Below, piece by piece: positions 36,421 to 46,566 of a stretch of DNA of 64,000 nt. The notes below the pieces were generated by a model. It did no database searches, had not been told where the DNA came from, and saw nothing but the letters and a program-made list of their open reading frames with translations. Each line of letters opens with the position of its first letter. The stretch's first letter is position 1. The stretch is from assembly GCF_004011825.1 (NCBI RefSeq), contig NZ_RKLO01000002.1, positions 372,001-436,000 of the forward strand. Reading direction: 5' to 3'. This DNA comes from Rhodococcus xishaensis. GTDB taxonomy: Bacteria; Actinomycetota; Actinomycetes; Mycobacteriales; Mycobacteriaceae. Made by a program: the position numbers and the translations under genes.

Positions 36421-37176
36421 TCAGGTCGGCAGCTGTGAGGCGGCTGCCTGGTCGAGCAGCCACCGCGTCGTCGTATGGCCACGGGCTCCGGCGGCGGGGA
36501 TCTCGACCGGGGGAGCGCCGCCGACCGCGGCCGCCACCGCCTCGGCCTTCGCTTCCCCGGACACCACGAGCCACACTTCGTTCGCGCTCCGGATCGCGGG
36601 CAACGTCAGTGTGATCCGAACCGGGGGCGGCTTTGGTGAATCGGTAACCGCGACGACGTACTGGTGTTCTTCCCGCACCGCATCGGTCTGGGGGAAGAGG
36701 GAATTCACGTGTCCCTCTCCGCCCATACCTAGGAGGTGGACGTCGAACAGCGGGCCGGTTCGCTCGGCGGCGAACACGTCGATTACCTCCGCGTACGCGG
36801 CGGCCGCGGTCACCGGATCACTACCGTACGCGCCATCCGAGGCAGCCATGACGTGAACGCGGGCCGGGTCGACCGGAACGTGGTCGAGCAACGCCTGATG
36901 TGCCTGCACCTCGTTGCGCTCGGGATCGCCTGCGGGAAGGAATCGCTCGTCACCGAAGAACACATCGAGAGCAGCCCAGTTGATCGTGCCCGGGTTGTCA
37001 CGCACGTGCTCCAGCAGGGCGATGCCCGTGCCGCCGCCGGTGAGGACGACCGCTGCCGAACCGCGTGCCTTCTGCGACGCGACGACGGCGTCGACGAAGC
37101 GCTCGGCCGTCGCACGTACGAGTGTTGCCGTGTCGGTGAAGCGGTGAATCTCGTTCCGGCTTGATGTTTCAGACAT
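36421..37176 (-). CDS. pgl: 6-phosphogluconolactonase (DevB type)
   Basis: 251 aa, ATG start with AAGGTGG upstream. It hydrolyses 6-phosphogluconolactone in the oxidative pentose-phosphate pathway. NagB/RpiA-like fold: VVLTGGGTGIALL, the DVFFGDERFLP motif, and LLGMGGEGHVNSLFP. It is the last gene of tkt-tal-zwf-opcA-pgl and overlaps the end of opcA by 8 bases. It is not related to the propeller genes next to it, although an unrelated class of 6-phosphogluconolactonases is made of seven-bladed propellers. Confidence 0.95.
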   Translation of the reverse strand: MSETSSRNEIHRFTDTATLVRATAERFVDAVVASQKARGSAAVVLTGGGTGIALLEHVRDNPGTINWAALDVFFGDERFLPAGDPERNEVQAHQALLDHVPVDPARVHVMAASDGAYGSDPVTAAAAYAEVIDVFAAERTGPLFDVHLLGMGGEGHVNSLFPQTDAVREEHQYVVAVTDSPKPPPVRITLTLPAIRSANEVWLVVSGEAKAEAVAAAVGGAPPVEIPAAGARGHTTTRWLLDQAAASQLPT

Positions 37177-38080
37177 ATTCCACCTTCGACAGGCCGGTCA
37201 GGGCAGCCTCGTAGATCTGGTCGGGATCGAGCCGCCGTAGTTCCTCGGCGAGACAGTCGCGCGTCTCACGGCGGGCTAGGGGCACAAGGGCGTCCGGTTG
37301 ACCTGTCCGGCTGAGCGTCGCTGTCGTCTCGGCCTGCGGCCGGCTGATTGCGATGCGGTCGTTGTTCGCCAACTGCAGTTCGACGAACAGTTCTCCCGTC
37401 TGTCGTCGGACGGTGCCCTCGATGCGGTCGGCGAGCCACCCCGCCAGAACGTCGAGAGCGGGTTCGCACGCCAGACCGGACACCGTCGCCGAGACGATTT
37501 GTGCGTAGGGCGGTTGGTCCAGCGCCGACGTCAGCAACGCACGCCAGTAGGTGATGCGGCTCCACGCAAGGTCGGTATCGCCCGCCGTATACGAGCCGAG
37601 TCGGCTCTTTATCGTCCCTGTGGGGTCTTCGGCACCGGTCGCATCGGTGATCCGCCGAATCGCCAACCTTCCCACTGGATCCAGTGCGGGTACCGCGGGC
37701 GCGTTCTCGGGCCACCACGCCACCACCGGCGTGTCGGGCAGCAGGAACGGCACGACGACGCTGGCCTCGTGATCGGCGAGTTCGCCGTACAGTCGCAAGA
37801 CCACGACCTCGGAGGCACCGGCGTCGCCGCCCACACGGATTTCGGCATCGAGATGTGTTTCTTCCGAACGAGATCCGCGTGCAACGACAATCACACGACA
37901 CGGATGTTCACGGCTGGCCTCGTTGGCGGCGTCGATGACGTCCTCACCGTTGTTGCTCTCGCGGGTGCACACCACGAGCGTCAACACCCGGCCGAGGGTT
38001 ACTGCACCACCCATCTCGCGCAGTTCCACGAGCTTCTTGTTGACGGTGCCGGTCGTGGTCGAGGGCAACTCGATGATCAC
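37169..38080 (-). CDS. opcA: Glucose-6-phosphate dehydrogenase assembly protein OpcA
   Basis: 303 aa from GTG 38080, which overlaps the zwf stop (GTGA), follows GGAGGAG, and gives MIIELPSTTTGTVNKKL, like OpcA N-termini I remember. ATG 38092 is an alternative adding four residues. OpcA binds and activates or assembles Zwf in cyanobacteria and actinobacteria. Seen: a conserved VNKKLVELREMGGAV start, DTPVVAWWPENAP in the middle, and TYWRALLTSALDQPPY. Between zwf and pgl, as usual. Confidence 0.93.
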   Translation of the reverse strand: MIIELPSTTTGTVNKKLVELREMGGAVTLGRVLTLVVCTRESNNGEDVIDAANEASREHPCRVIVVARGSRSEETHLDAEIRVGGDAGASEVVVLRLYGELADHEASVVVPFLLPDTPVVAWWPENAPAVPALDPVGRLAIRRITDATGAEDPTGTIKSRLGSYTAGDTDLAWSRITYWRALLTSALDQPPYAQIVSATVSGLACEPALDVLAGWLADRIEGTVRRQTGELFVELQLANNDRIAISRPQAETTATLSRTGQPDALVPLARRETRDCLAEELRRLDPDQIYEAALTGLSKVEYV

Positions 38081-39618
38081 GGTCTCCTCCATTCACGACC
38101 GGTGCGGCGCATCATCTCCTGCGCCGACGGTGGACCCCACGTTCCAGCCTCGTACGGTTCGGGCTTCCCCTGGCTTGCCCAGTGCTCGAGAACCGGATCG
38201 AGGATCTTCCACGACAACTCGACCTCGGCGTTGACCGGGAACAGTGACGGCTCGCCGAGAAGCACGTCGAGGATCAGCCGCTCGTACGCCTCCGGCGACG
38301 AGACCGTGAACGCCTGTCCGTAGCTGAAGTCCATGTTCACGTCACGGACCTCCATGCTCGAGCCCGGCACCTTGGAACCGAACCGCATGGTCACGCCCTC
38401 GTCAGGCTGGACGCGGATCACCAGCGCGTTCTGGCCGAGCTCTTCGGTCATCGTCGCGTCGAACGGGAGGTGCGGTGCGCGCTTGAAGACAACCGCGATC
38501 TCGGTGACCCTGCGGCCCAATCTCTTTCCGGTCCGCAGATAGAAGGGCACACCGGCCCAACGTCGGGTGTCGACTTCGAGGGTGATCGCCGCGTAGGTCT
38601 CCGTGGTGGAGTCCTGGGCGAACCCTTCCTCCTCGTGGAGGCCCACGACCTCGAGGCCGCCCTGCCAACCGCCCGCATACTGTCCGCGGGCGGTGGTCTC
38701 GTCGAGCGGCTCGGCCAGTCGCGTGGCCGACAGGACCTTGATCTTCTCGGCTTGCAGTTCCGACGGTTCGAAGCTGACCGGTTCCTCCATCGCGGTGAAG
38801 GCGAGCAACTGCAGCAGATGGTTCTGGATCACGTCGCGGGCGGCGCCGATGCCGTCGTAGTAGCCGGCGCGGCCGCCCAGTCCGATGTCCTCGGCCATCG
38901 TGATCTGCACGTGATCGACGTAGTGCGAGTTCCAGATCGGGTCGAACAACTGGTTCGCGAAGCGCAGAGCCAGGATGTTCTGGACGGTCTCCTTGCCGAG
39001 GTAGTGGTCGATGCGGAACACCGTGTCCTCGGGGAACACCTTGTTCACCACCGCGTTGAGCTCGCGGGCGCTGTCGAGATCGTGGCCGAACGGCTTCTCG
39101 ATGACCACTCGACGCCACTGGCCGTCCACCGACTTCGCCAGCCCCGACCGCGACAGCTGCTGGCACACCGTCGGGAATTGAGCCGGGGGAATCGACAGGT
39201 AGAAAGCATGATTGCCGCGGGTGCCGCGTTCGCGGTCGAGCGTGGCGAGGGTCTCTTTGAGTTCGGTGAACGCGGACTCGTCGTCGAAGCTGCCCTGCAC
39301 GAAGCGGATGCCCGTCGCCAGCTGCTCCCACACGTGTTCCCTGAACGGGGTGCGCGCATGCTCACGGACCGCGTCGTGGACGATCTTCCCGAAGTCCTCG
39401 TCCGCCCAGTCACGCCGGGCGAACCCCACGAGAGCGAAGCCGGGCGGCAACAGCCCCCTGTTGGCGAGGTCGTACACCGCCGGCATCAGCTTCTTGCGCG
39501 CCAAGTCGCCGGTGACACCGAAAATCACCAAGCCGCAGGGGCCGGCGATGTGTGGCAGTCGCCGGTCCCTGCTGTCCCGGAGCGGGTTGATCCAAGCGTC
39601 CGCCGTGGGCCCGCTCAC
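38077..39618 (-). CDS. zwf: Glucose-6-phosphate 1-dehydrogenase
   Basis: 513 aa, GTG start, 3 bp after the tal stop. It oxidises glucose 6-phosphate to the lactone with NADP. FGVTGDLARKKLMPAVY is the dinucleotide motif, VIEKPFGHD and RIDHYLGKE (with the catalytic His and Lys) form the active site, and WNSHYVDHVQI and FYLRTGKRL follow as in the family. Third gene of the pentose-phosphate operon and overlapped by opcA. Confidence 0.96.
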   Translation of the reverse strand: MSGPTADAWINPLRDSRDRRLPHIAGPCGLVIFGVTGDLARKKLMPAVYDLANRGLLPPGFALVGFARRDWADEDFGKIVHDAVREHARTPFREHVWEQLATGIRFVQGSFDDESAFTELKETLATLDRERGTRGNHAFYLSIPPAQFPTVCQQLSRSGLAKSVDGQWRRVVIEKPFGHDLDSARELNAVVNKVFPEDTVFRIDHYLGKETVQNILALRFANQLFDPIWNSHYVDHVQITMAEDIGLGGRAGYYDGIGAARDVIQNHLLQLLAFTAMEEPVSFEPSELQAEKIKVLSATRLAEPLDETTARGQYAGGWQGGLEVVGLHEEEGFAQDSTTETYAAITLEVDTRRWAGVPFYLRTGKRLGRRVTEIAVVFKRAPHLPFDATMTEELGQNALVIRVQPDEGVTMRFGSKVPGSSMEVRDVNMDFSYGQAFTVSSPEAYERLILDVLLGEPSLFPVNAEVELSWKILDPVLEHWASQGKPEPYEAGTWGPPSAQEMMRRTGREWRRP

Positions 39619-39621
39619 GGA

Positions 39622-40755
39622 TCAGCCCTCTCGAGCTGCGGCGAGTTGCACCGTGATCGCGTCGAGAAGTTCGTTCCACGACACCTCGAACTTCTTCACG
39701 CCTTCGGACTCGAGCTTGTCGAACACAGCCGGGATGTCGATACCGACGGCTGCGAGTTCGTCGAAAACGGCCTGCGCAGCCGCGGCTCCACCGGTGACGG
39801 TGTCGCCGGCGACGGTGCCGTGGTCGGCGACCGCCTCCAGGGTCTTCTCCGGCATCGTGTTGACGGTGTTCGGGGCAACGAGATTCGTCACGTAGAGCGT
39901 GTCGGGGTAGGCGGGGTTCTTCACGCCCGTCGACGCCCACAGCGGACGCTGTACGCGAGCACCCGCCGCCGCGAGCGCCGCCCACCGGTCGCCGCCTTCG
40001 AAGACCTTCTGGTAGGACGCGTACGCCAGGCGGGCGTTCGCTACACCGGCCTTACCGCGCAGCGCGAGCGCGGCATCCGTACCGATCGACTCGAGCTGCG
40101 AGTCGATCTCGGTATCCACGCGGGAGACGAAGAACGACGCCACCGAGTGAATCTTCGACAGGTCGTGTCCGGCGGCCTTTGCAGCCTCGAGCCCGGCGAG
40201 GTAGGCGTCGATCACCGCCTCGTAGCGCTCGACCGAGAAGATCAGCGTGACGTTGACGCTGATGCCCTCGGCGATCGCCGCGGTGATCGCGGGCAGCCCC
40301 GCCTTCGTCGCCGGAATCTTTATCAGCAGGTTCTCGCGGTCGACGAGCTTCCACAACTCGATCGCCTGCGCGACGGTGGCGTCGGTCTCGTGGGCCAGAC
40401 GCGGATCGACCTCGATCGAGACCCGGCCGTCCACACCGCCCATCGCGGCTGACACCGGCGCAAGCACGTCACACGCATTGCGGACGTCGTCCGTGGTGAG
40501 CGCGCGCACGACCTCGTCGACGCCAGCTCCCTGTGCGGCGAGTTCGTGCAGTTGCCGGTCGTACGCCTCGCCCTTGGTGATGGCTCCCTGGAAGATCGTC
40601 GGGTTCGTGGTGACGCCGACGACACTGCGGGTGGCGATCAGTTCCGCGAGGTTTCCGGTCTCGAGCCGTGTCCGGGACAGGTCGTCGAGCCACACGGACA
40701 CGCCCGCCGCGGACAGAGCCGCAAGGTTCGTGTTCTGGGTTGCTGTGTCAGTCAT
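39622..40755 (-). CDS. tal: Transaldolase
   Basis: 377 aa, the longer TalB/actinobacterial form. It transfers a dihydroxyacetone unit between sugar phosphates. SVWLDDLSR near the N-terminus, [10 protein letters not shown], and the Schiff-base Lys in [12 protein letters not shown] are intact. ATG 40755 lies 6 bases after the tkt stop, with AAAGGG overlapping the end of tkt. Confidence 0.95.
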   Translation of the reverse strand: MTDTATQNTNLAALSAAGVSVWLDDLSRTRLETGNLAELIATRSVVGVTTNPTIFQGAITKGEAYDRQLHELAAQGAGVDEVVRALTTDDVRNACDVLAPVSAAMGGVDGRVSIEVDPRLAHETDATVAQAIELWKLVDRENLLIKIPATKAGLPAITAAIAEGISVNVTLIFSVERYEAVIDAYLAGLEAAKAAGHDLSKIHSVASFFVSRVDTEIDSQLESIGTDAALALRGKAGVANARLAYASYQKVFEGGDRWAALAAAGARVQRPLWASTGVKNPAYPDTLYVTNLVAPNTVNTMPEKTLEAVADHGTVAGDTVTGGAAAAQAVFDELAAVGIDIPAVFDKLESEGVKKFEVSWNELLDAITVQLAAAREG

Positions 40756-40761
40756 CGTGAT

Positions 40762-42900
40762 TCATCCCTTTGCAGCATTGTTGGCGCGGCTCACCGCGAT
40801 GTCTCTGGTGCGGGCAAGAGTGCGGCGGGCAGCCGCGGTGACCGCATCGGCGGTGAAACCGAACTCACGGAACAACGTCTTGTAGTCGGCGGAAGCGCCG
40901 AAGTGCTCGATCGATACTGCTTCCCCGTCACTCCCGATGATCTTGTACCACGGCATCGCGATACCTGCCTCGACCGAAACGCGGGCGCGCACCGACGGCG
41001 GGAGGACTTCGTCGCGGTATGCCTGGTCCTGCTGCTCGAACCAGTCGAAGCAGGGAACCGACACGACGCGCGTCGCGATGCCGTCCGCCTCGAGCTCGTC
41101 GCGGGCCGCAACTGCCAACTGAAGTTCCGAGCCGGTTGCGAGGAGAATCACCTCGGGGCTGCCGGTTGACGCCTCGGCCAGGATGTATCCACCGCGGGCC
41201 ACGCCCTCGGCGGCCTTGGTCCGGGTGCCTTCGAGGACCGGGATGTCCTGACGGGTGAGCGCCAGCGCAGTGGGGCCAGTCTTGTGTTCGAGCGCGGCCT
41301 TCCACGCCTGGGCGGTCTCGTTGGCGTCGCCCGGACGGATGACGGACATGTTCGGAATGGCGCGCAGCGCAGCGAGGTGCTCGATCGGCTGGTGGGTCGG
41401 GCCGTCCTCGCCGAGGCCGATCGAGTCGTGCGTCCACACGTACAGCGCGGGAGTCTGCATGAGTGCGGCCAGACGGACCGCCGGACGCATGTAGTCGCTG
41501 AAGACCAGGAACGTGCCACCGTAGGCGCGGGTCGGGCCGTGCAGCACGATGCCGTTGAGGATCGAACCCATCGCGTGCTCGCGGACGCCGAAGTGCAGGG
41601 TGCGCCCGTACGGCTGAGCTTTCCAGTCCTTCGTCGAGATCGACGTGGGCCCGAACGAGTCGGATCCGTCGATCGTGGTGTTGTTGCTGCCGGCGAGGTC
41701 GGCCGAACCGCCCCACAGCTCCGGCAGGATCGGGCCGAGCGCGCCCAGGACCTTGCCCGACGCCTTGCGGGTCGCGACGCCCTTCGCGTCCGCGTCCCAT
41801 GACGGCAGATTGTCCGCCCACCCCTGCGGGAACTCACCGGCGTGCAGCCGATCGAACAGCGCCTTGCGTTCGTGCTCACGTGCGGCCCAGGTGTCGAAGT
41901 CGGCCTGCCACTGCAGGTGCGCGCGCTGTCCGCGTTCGGTCACCTTGCGGGCGTGTGCGAGGGCGGCGGGGTCGACGTCGAAGCTCTTGTCGGGATCGAA
42001 GTCCAGTGCGCGCTTGACGGCGGCCACCTCGTCGGCACCGAGCGCAGCGCCGTGCACGTCGCCGGTGTTCATCTTCGTCGGAGCCGGGTATCCGATGATG
42101 GTGCGCAGCAGAATGATCGACGGCCTGTCAGTAACGGCCTTCGCGGCTGCGACGGCGTCGAGGATCCCGGAGACGTTCTCGCCACCCTCCACGGTCTGCA
42201 CGTGCCAGCCGTACGCCTCGTAGCGCTGGGCGACGTCCTCGTCGAGCGCGATCGCGGTGTCGTGCTCGATCGAGATCTTGTTGTCGTCGTAGAAGACGAT
42301 GAGGTTGCCGAGCTGCTGGACGCCGGCGATCGACGACGCTTCGGAGGTGACGCCCTCTTCGATGTCACCGTCGGACGCGATGACGTAGATGTGGTGGTCG
42401 AACGGGCTGGTACCGGCGGGGGCGTCCGGGTCGAACAGGCCACGCTCGCGGCGCGACGCCATCGCCATGCCGACCGCTGAGGCCAGACCCTGTCCGAGCG
42501 GACCGGTCGTCATTTCGACGCCGACGGTGTGGCCGTACTCCGGGTGGCCAGGTGTCAGGGATCCCCATGTGCGCAGGGCCTCGATGTCTGACAGTTCGAG
42601 GCCGTAGCCCGACAGGTACAGCTGCAGGTACAGGGTCAGGCTGCTGTGTCCGCACGAGAGGACGAAGCGGTCGCGTCCGACCCAGTCCGGGTTCTTCGGG
42701 TCGTGACGCAGTACCCGCTGGAAGAGCGTGTAGGCGAGCGGAGCCAGACTCATCGCGGTGCCCGGGTGGCCGTTGCCCACCTTCTGGACGGCGTCCGCGG
42801 CGAGAACTCGGGCGGTGTCGACGGCCTTGGTGTCCAGGTCGGTCCAGTCGTCGGGGTGGACCGGTTGCGTGAGGTCGCGGATCTCGTCTGTGATCGACAC
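40762..42900 (-). CDS. tkt: Transketolase
   Basis: 712 aa, GTG start with AGGAGA about 10 bases upstream. Thiamine-diphosphate enzyme of the non-oxidative pentose-phosphate pathway. GNGHPGTAMSLAPLAYTLF and FVLSCGHSS in the pyrophosphate domain, the ThDP/Mg motif with SDGDIEEGVTSEA, and THDSIGLGEDGPTHQP in the pyrimidine domain are all present. First gene of the minus-strand operon and divergent from ctaB; the 190 bp between them must hold both promoters. Confidence 0.96.
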   Translation of the reverse strand: MSITDEIRDLTQPVHPDDWTDLDTKAVDTARVLAADAVQKVGNGHPGTAMSLAPLAYTLFQRVLRHDPKNPDWVGRDRFVLSCGHSSLTLYLQLYLSGYGLELSDIEALRTWGSLTPGHPEYGHTVGVEMTTGPLGQGLASAVGMAMASRRERGLFDPDAPAGTSPFDHHIYVIASDGDIEEGVTSEASSIAGVQQLGNLIVFYDDNKISIEHDTAIALDEDVAQRYEAYGWHVQTVEGGENVSGILDAVAAAKAVTDRPSIILLRTIIGYPAPTKMNTGDVHGAALGADEVAAVKRALDFDPDKSFDVDPAALAHARKVTERGQRAHLQWQADFDTWAAREHERKALFDRLHAGEFPQGWADNLPSWDADAKGVATRKASGKVLGALGPILPELWGGSADLAGSNNTTIDGSDSFGPTSISTKDWKAQPYGRTLHFGVREHAMGSILNGIVLHGPTRAYGGTFLVFSDYMRPAVRLAALMQTPALYVWTHDSIGLGEDGPTHQPIEHLAALRAIPNMSVIRPGDANETAQAWKAALEHKTGPTALALTRQDIPVLEGTRTKAAEGVARGGYILAEASTGSPEVILLATGSELQLAVAARDELEADGIATRVVSVPCFDWFEQQDQAYRDEVLPPSVRARVSVEAGIAMPWYKIIGSDGEAVSIEHFGASADYKTLFREFGFTADAVTAAARRTLARTRDIAVSRANNAAKG

Positions 42901-43091
42901 GGGCAGATGTCTCCTGACATGGTTGACGTGGAGCCGGAGGGTGCTGTAGGTGTTGCGCGCCTCTCGTGCGCTTCCAGCCTAGTGTGCCGCCTAGATCGGG
43001 TCGATTCGGTTGGCGGATAAGGGACGTCTACCATCGGTCGTAGTAGTGCAGGCGTAGGCGAGGATGTAGTCGCGTGGGGCAAGGAGACAGC

Positions 43092-44087
43092 GTGCGTACA
43101 GGGCATAGGCCGAGCGGACACGGCTTCGGCAGCCCCGGCGGCGCATCAGCTTCCGAATCGAACACAGCGCGGGACACGTCTACCCTGCGCGGACGTGTGG
43201 CATCGACGATCCTGGCTTACGTCGCGCTGACGAAGCCGCGGGTGATCGAACTGCTGCTGGTCGCAACGATTCCGGCGATGCTTCTCGCCGACCGCGGCCA
43301 CATCGACCTGGTTCTCATCCTCAGCACGCTCTTCGGCGGATGGATGGGTGCCGCGAGCGCCAACGCCCTCAACTGCGTCGCCGACGCGGACATCGACAAA
43401 GTGATGAAGCGCACGGCGCTGCGCCCGCTGGCGCGCCAGGCCGTGCCGACCAGAAACGCGTTCGTCTTCGGCATCACGCTCGGTGTCGCGTCGTTCCTGT
43501 GGTTGTGGTGGCGCGCGAACCTGCTCGCCGGCCTCCTCGTGGTGCTCACGATCGCGTTCTACGTGCTGTTCTACACAATGGTGCTCAAGCGCCGGACGTG
43601 GCAGAACGTGATCTGGGGTGGCGCCGCGGGCTGCATGCCCGTGATGGTCGGCTGGGCCGCGGTCACCGGATCGCTCAGCTGGGAGCCGCTGGTGCTGTTC
43701 CTGGTGATCTTCTTCTGGACCCCGCCGCACACCTGGGCGCTGGCGATGCGCTACAAGGAGGACTACAAGGCTGCCGGCGTGCCGATGCTCCCGGTCATCG
43801 CGTCTGAACAGCACGTGACCAAGCAGATCGTGCTCTACACGTGGGCCACTGTCCTGGCAACGCTCGCGCTCGTGCCCGCAGCCGGATGGATCTACGCGGT
43901 CGTCACGCTCCTGGCCGGCGCGTGGTTCCTCTTCGTTGCCCACCAGCTCCACAACGGTGTTCGCCGTGGCGCGTCCGTCAAGCCGCTGAAGCTGTTCCTG
44001 CAGTCCAACAACTATCTCGCCATCGTGTGCTGCGGCCTGGCCGTCGACTCGATCCTGGGCTGGGCCACCATCTCGAGCTACTTCTGA
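43092..44087 (+). CDS. ctaB: Protohaem IX farnesyltransferase (haem O synthase)
   Basis: 331 aa from GTG 43092, which follows AAGGAG with 5-base spacing; GTG 43074 is in frame but has no RBS. A UbiA-family integral membrane prenyltransferase adds farnesyl to haem B for cytochrome oxidase. About nine transmembrane segments, the first Asp-rich motif [18 protein letters not shown], and the second [15 protein letters not shown]. The N-terminal 40 residues are a polar Ser/Gly-rich extension. It pairs functionally with ctaA 1.5 kb downstream. Convergent with qor, 5 bp apart. Confidence 0.95.
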   Translation: MRTGHRPSGHGFGSPGGASASESNTARDTSTLRGRVASTILAYVALTKPRVIELLLVATIPAMLLADRGHIDLVLILSTLFGGWMGAASANALNCVADADIDKVMKRTALRPLARQAVPTRNAFVFGITLGVASFLWLWWRANLLAGLLVVLTIAFYVLFYTMVLKRRTWQNVIWGGAAGCMPVMVGWAAVTGSLSWEPLVLFLVIFFWTPPHTWALAMRYKEDYKAAGVPMLPVIASEQHVTKQIVLYTWATVLATLALVPAAGWIYAVVTLLAGAWFLFVAHQLHNGVRRGASVKPLKLFLQSNNYLAIVCCGLAVDSILGWATISSYF

Positions 44088-44092
44088 CCGAG

Positions 44093-45058
44093 CTAGGGCA
44101 CCAGCACGATCGAGCCTGTGGTTTTCCGGCCTTCCAGGTCACGATGTGCCTGTTCGGCCGCGTCCAACGGGTAGCTCGCACCGACTCGCATTTTGAGGGT
44201 TCCCACAGCGATCGCGTCGAACACCGCGCGGGCGCGCCACGTCAACTCTTCACGGTCTCGCACGTAGTGGGCGAGCGTCGGTCGGGTGACGAACAGTGAG
44301 CCGGCGGCGTTGAGCCGTTGGAGGTCGAACGGCGGAACCGGACCGCTGGCGGCGCCGAACAAGACCAGGGTGCCTCGGATCCGCAGCGACTCGAGGCTCG
44401 CGTCGAAAGTGTCCTTGCCGACACCGTCGTACACCGCGGCGACGCCTTCGCCGCCGGTGAGTTCACGCACCTTGCGCGACAGCTCGGCACCGTAACGCAG
44501 AACCCGCCAGGCGCCGGCCTCGCGGGAGAGTGCCTCCTTCTCGTCGGTCGAGACAGTCGTTATCACCTTGACGCCCTTCGCGGCCGCCATCTGCGTCAGG
44601 AGCAGCCCGACACCACCGGCGCCGGCATGGACGAGGACCGTCTCACCCGGCCGAGCCGGGTACGCGGACTCGATCAGGTAGTGCGCGGTCATGCCCTGCA
44701 ACAGCGCGGAGGCGGCCTGTTCGGGAGCGACGCCGGCGGGGGCATCCACAGCCACGGCTGACGGCACCACGACCTTCTCCGCGTAGCTACCGGGCGCCGC
44801 CGCCCACGCCACCCGGTCGCCCACCCCGAACTCGGTGACCGCGGATCCGACCTCGACGACCACGCCCGTCCCCTCTTCACCCGGGACGTACGGAAGGTCG
44901 CGAGCGTAGATCCCGGTCCGGAAGTAGGTGTCGATGAAGTTGACCCCGATCGCCTCGGTTGCGACCAGCAGGTCATCGGGCCCGGGTAGCGGATCGGCTA
45001 CCTCCGCGGGAGCGAGAACCTCCGGACCACCGTTCTCGGACACCACGATTGCACGCAT
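44093..45058 (-). CDS. qor: Quinone oxidoreductase (zinc-independent MDR family)
   Basis: 321 aa, ATG start. NADPH:quinone reductase branch of the medium-chain reductases: GVNFIDTYFRTGIY, PGEEGTGVVVEVG, the nucleotide-binding HAGAGGVGLLLTQ, and a C-terminal GRKTTGSIVLVP. The zinc-ligand Cys of alcohol dehydrogenases is absent. One-electron or two-electron reduction of quinones is the family role; the physiological substrate is unknown. Same place as in the mycobacterial ctaB-ctaA neighbourhood. Confidence 0.93.
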   Translation of the reverse strand: MRAIVVSENGGPEVLAPAEVADPLPGPDDLLVATEAIGVNFIDTYFRTGIYARDLPYVPGEEGTGVVVEVGSAVTEFGVGDRVAWAAAPGSYAEKVVVPSAVAVDAPAGVAPEQAASALLQGMTAHYLIESAYPARPGETVLVHAGAGGVGLLLTQMAAAKGVKVITTVSTDEKEALSREAGAWRVLRYGAELSRKVRELTGGEGVAAVYDGVGKDTFDASLESLRIRGTLVLFGAASGPVPPFDLQRLNAAGSLFVTRPTLAHYVRDREELTWRARAVFDAIAVGTLKMRVGASYPLDAAEQAHRDLEGRKTTGSIVLVP

Positions 45059-45152
45059 GCCCCTGTTCTACACCGCGGTCCCACCCCGCGTGGCGCAGCG
45101 GTAGCACTACGGCCCTGCCGAACGCCGGGCTACCACCCAGTAGTCTGAGCCC

Positions 45153-45506
45153 ATGAGCACCGATACCCAGAGCACCGCTACGGACTCGGCCCTGCCTTCG
45201 CGCACGGTCGCCGCGATCCGGAAGTTCCTCTCCGAGCACGGCGGATCCGCTAGCGCGGTCATCCAGCCGGTGGGGCGCGCGGGCGTTCGGATCACGCTCG
45301 TCGGCGCCGACGGTGTCCTCGGCGACCAGGTGGTCGACAGTGTCGCGGTGGCGAATGCGGTCGTCGCCTCGTTCGACGAGATCACGGTCTCGGGGTGGGA
45401 TCGCGAGCTCACCAGCGTGGTGACCCCGCGCCAGGGCCACTTCGCGCAGATGGCCGGCTGGGTCGCCCGCCAGACGCGCTTCCCCAAGGCGCGCAACGAG
45501 CGCTGA
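45153..45506 (+). CDS. Conserved actinobacterial protein of unknown function
   Basis: 117 aa. It matches the position of the small conserved gene between qor and ctaA in mycobacteria (Rv1455 as I recall). A cytosolic alpha/beta protein with no signal peptide: helix TVAAIRKFLSEHG, strand pairs VIQPVGRAGVRITLVG, and a C-terminal segment QMAGWVARQTRFPK. TAGTCT (45141-45146) ends 6 bases before the ATG and no RBS is seen, so the transcript may be leaderless. Function unknown. Confidence 0.75.
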   Translation: MSTDTQSTATDSALPSRTVAAIRKFLSEHGGSASAVIQPVGRAGVRITLVGADGVLGDQVVDSVAVANAVVASFDEITVSGWDRELTSVVTPRQGHFAQMAGWVARQTRFPKARNER

Positions 45507-45554
45507 GGCGCATAGACCCAGGGGGTCGCGGCGCCGGGGTGACGTCGCGGTCGG

Positions 45555-46520
45555 TCAGACCGGGACTTTGACCGGTTGGCGGACGGTTTCCCGAACCCGG
45601 CCAGCAGCCCACACCGCCGCTGTAGCCGCGGTGCACGCTCCCGCTCCCGCCACGTGGATGGCCACCAAGGCCGCGGGGACGTCGGTGAAGTACTGCACGA
45701 CACCCACCAGGGCCTGCGCCACGACCAATCCGATCAGCACTAGCAGGCGCTTCTTGACCGCCGCCGGTGCGGCGACCGCGTACAGGCCGAACGCCAGGCC
45801 GATCAGCAGGGCGAGGTAGCCCACGAGCATCTCGGAGTGCAGGTGGACCAGCGTGGTGATGTCCATTTCCAGGCGAGGGACCGGGTCCTCGGCGCTCTTG
45901 TCGCCGGCGTGCGGGCCGGCGCCGGTGACCATCGTTCCTGCGACGAGGACGCCGGCAAGGGCGACGCCCGACAGCGCCGTCAGCCAACGCAACGGCTGGG
46001 GCACGGTCTGCGTCTCGACACCATCGTCGGGCTCGCCGACCTTGACGAAGAGCAGCACCGCGAGCCACACCATGAGCATCGACACAAGCAGGTGGATTGC
46101 GACCGTCCACCACGCGAGACCGGTGAGCACCGTGATGCCACCGATCACGGCCTGCAGGACGGTGCCGGCCGGCATGAGCCACGCGTAGGCGATGACCTCC
46201 GGGCGGCGCCGTGCCCGGGTCACCGCCAGCACGATCGCGGCGGCCGCGAGCACGACGACGAACGTCAGCAGACGGTTACCGAACTCGACCACCTGGTGGA
46301 GCGTCTGCACGCCGCTGGACATGCCCACCGGCACGAACGATCCGGGAAAGCACTGTGGCCATGTCGGGCAACCGAGACCGGACGCCGTCACCCGCACGAC
46401 CGATCCGGTCACCGCGATGCCACCCTGCGTGAGGATCACGATGAACGCGATTACCCGCTGCGCGGCAGGGGATGGGAGGGGAAGACGGTCGACAAGGCTC
46501 AGGAACCCGCGATACAGCAC
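45555..46520 (-). CDS. ctaA: Haem A synthase
   Basis: 321 aa, GTG start. It oxidises the methyl group of haem O to haem A for cytochrome aa3 oxidase. Eight predicted transmembrane helices in two four-helix halves. The first extracytoplasmic loop holds the paired Cys of the short actinobacterial/Bacillus type (LGCPTWPQCF). Haem-ligand His candidates lie in TLHQVVEFGNR, AIHLLVSM, LVHLHSEM and AIHVAGAG. Convergent with the small gene to its left. Confidence 0.94.
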   Translation of the reverse strand: MLYRGFLSLVDRLPLPSPAAQRVIAFIVILTQGGIAVTGSVVRVTASGLGCPTWPQCFPGSFVPVGMSSGVQTLHQVVEFGNRLLTFVVVLAAAAIVLAVTRARRRPEVIAYAWLMPAGTVLQAVIGGITVLTGLAWWTVAIHLLVSMLMVWLAVLLFVKVGEPDDGVETQTVPQPLRWLTALSGVALAGVLVAGTMVTGAGPHAGDKSAEDPVPRLEMDITTLVHLHSEMLVGYLALLIGLAFGLYAVAAPAAVKKRLLVLIGLVVAQALVGVVQYFTDVPAALVAIHVAGAGACTAATAAVWAAGRVRETVRQPVKVPV

Positions 46521-46566
46521 GCCCCGATGTTAGATGGCCGTCCACTACTCTCTGTCGTTGGCCCGG

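Noticed and set aside
36421-37176. Idea that pgl belongs to the same family as the neighbouring propellers (YbhE-type lactonase)
   Set aside because: The pgl sequence is clearly the NagB-like DevB type; proximity is coincidental and the gene belongs to the pentose-phosphate operon.
38470-40452. 660-aa plus-strand frame opposite zwf and tal
   Set aside because: Antisense shadow of two well-recognised genes; no domain or start signal.
45085-45140. tRNA-like stretch CCGCGTGGCGCAGCGGTAGC upstream of the 117-aa gene
   Set aside because: It resembles a tRNA 5' half with a D-arm, but no anticodon arm, T-arm or pairing 3' acceptor follows, so it is not a tRNA gene; at most a remnant or chance.
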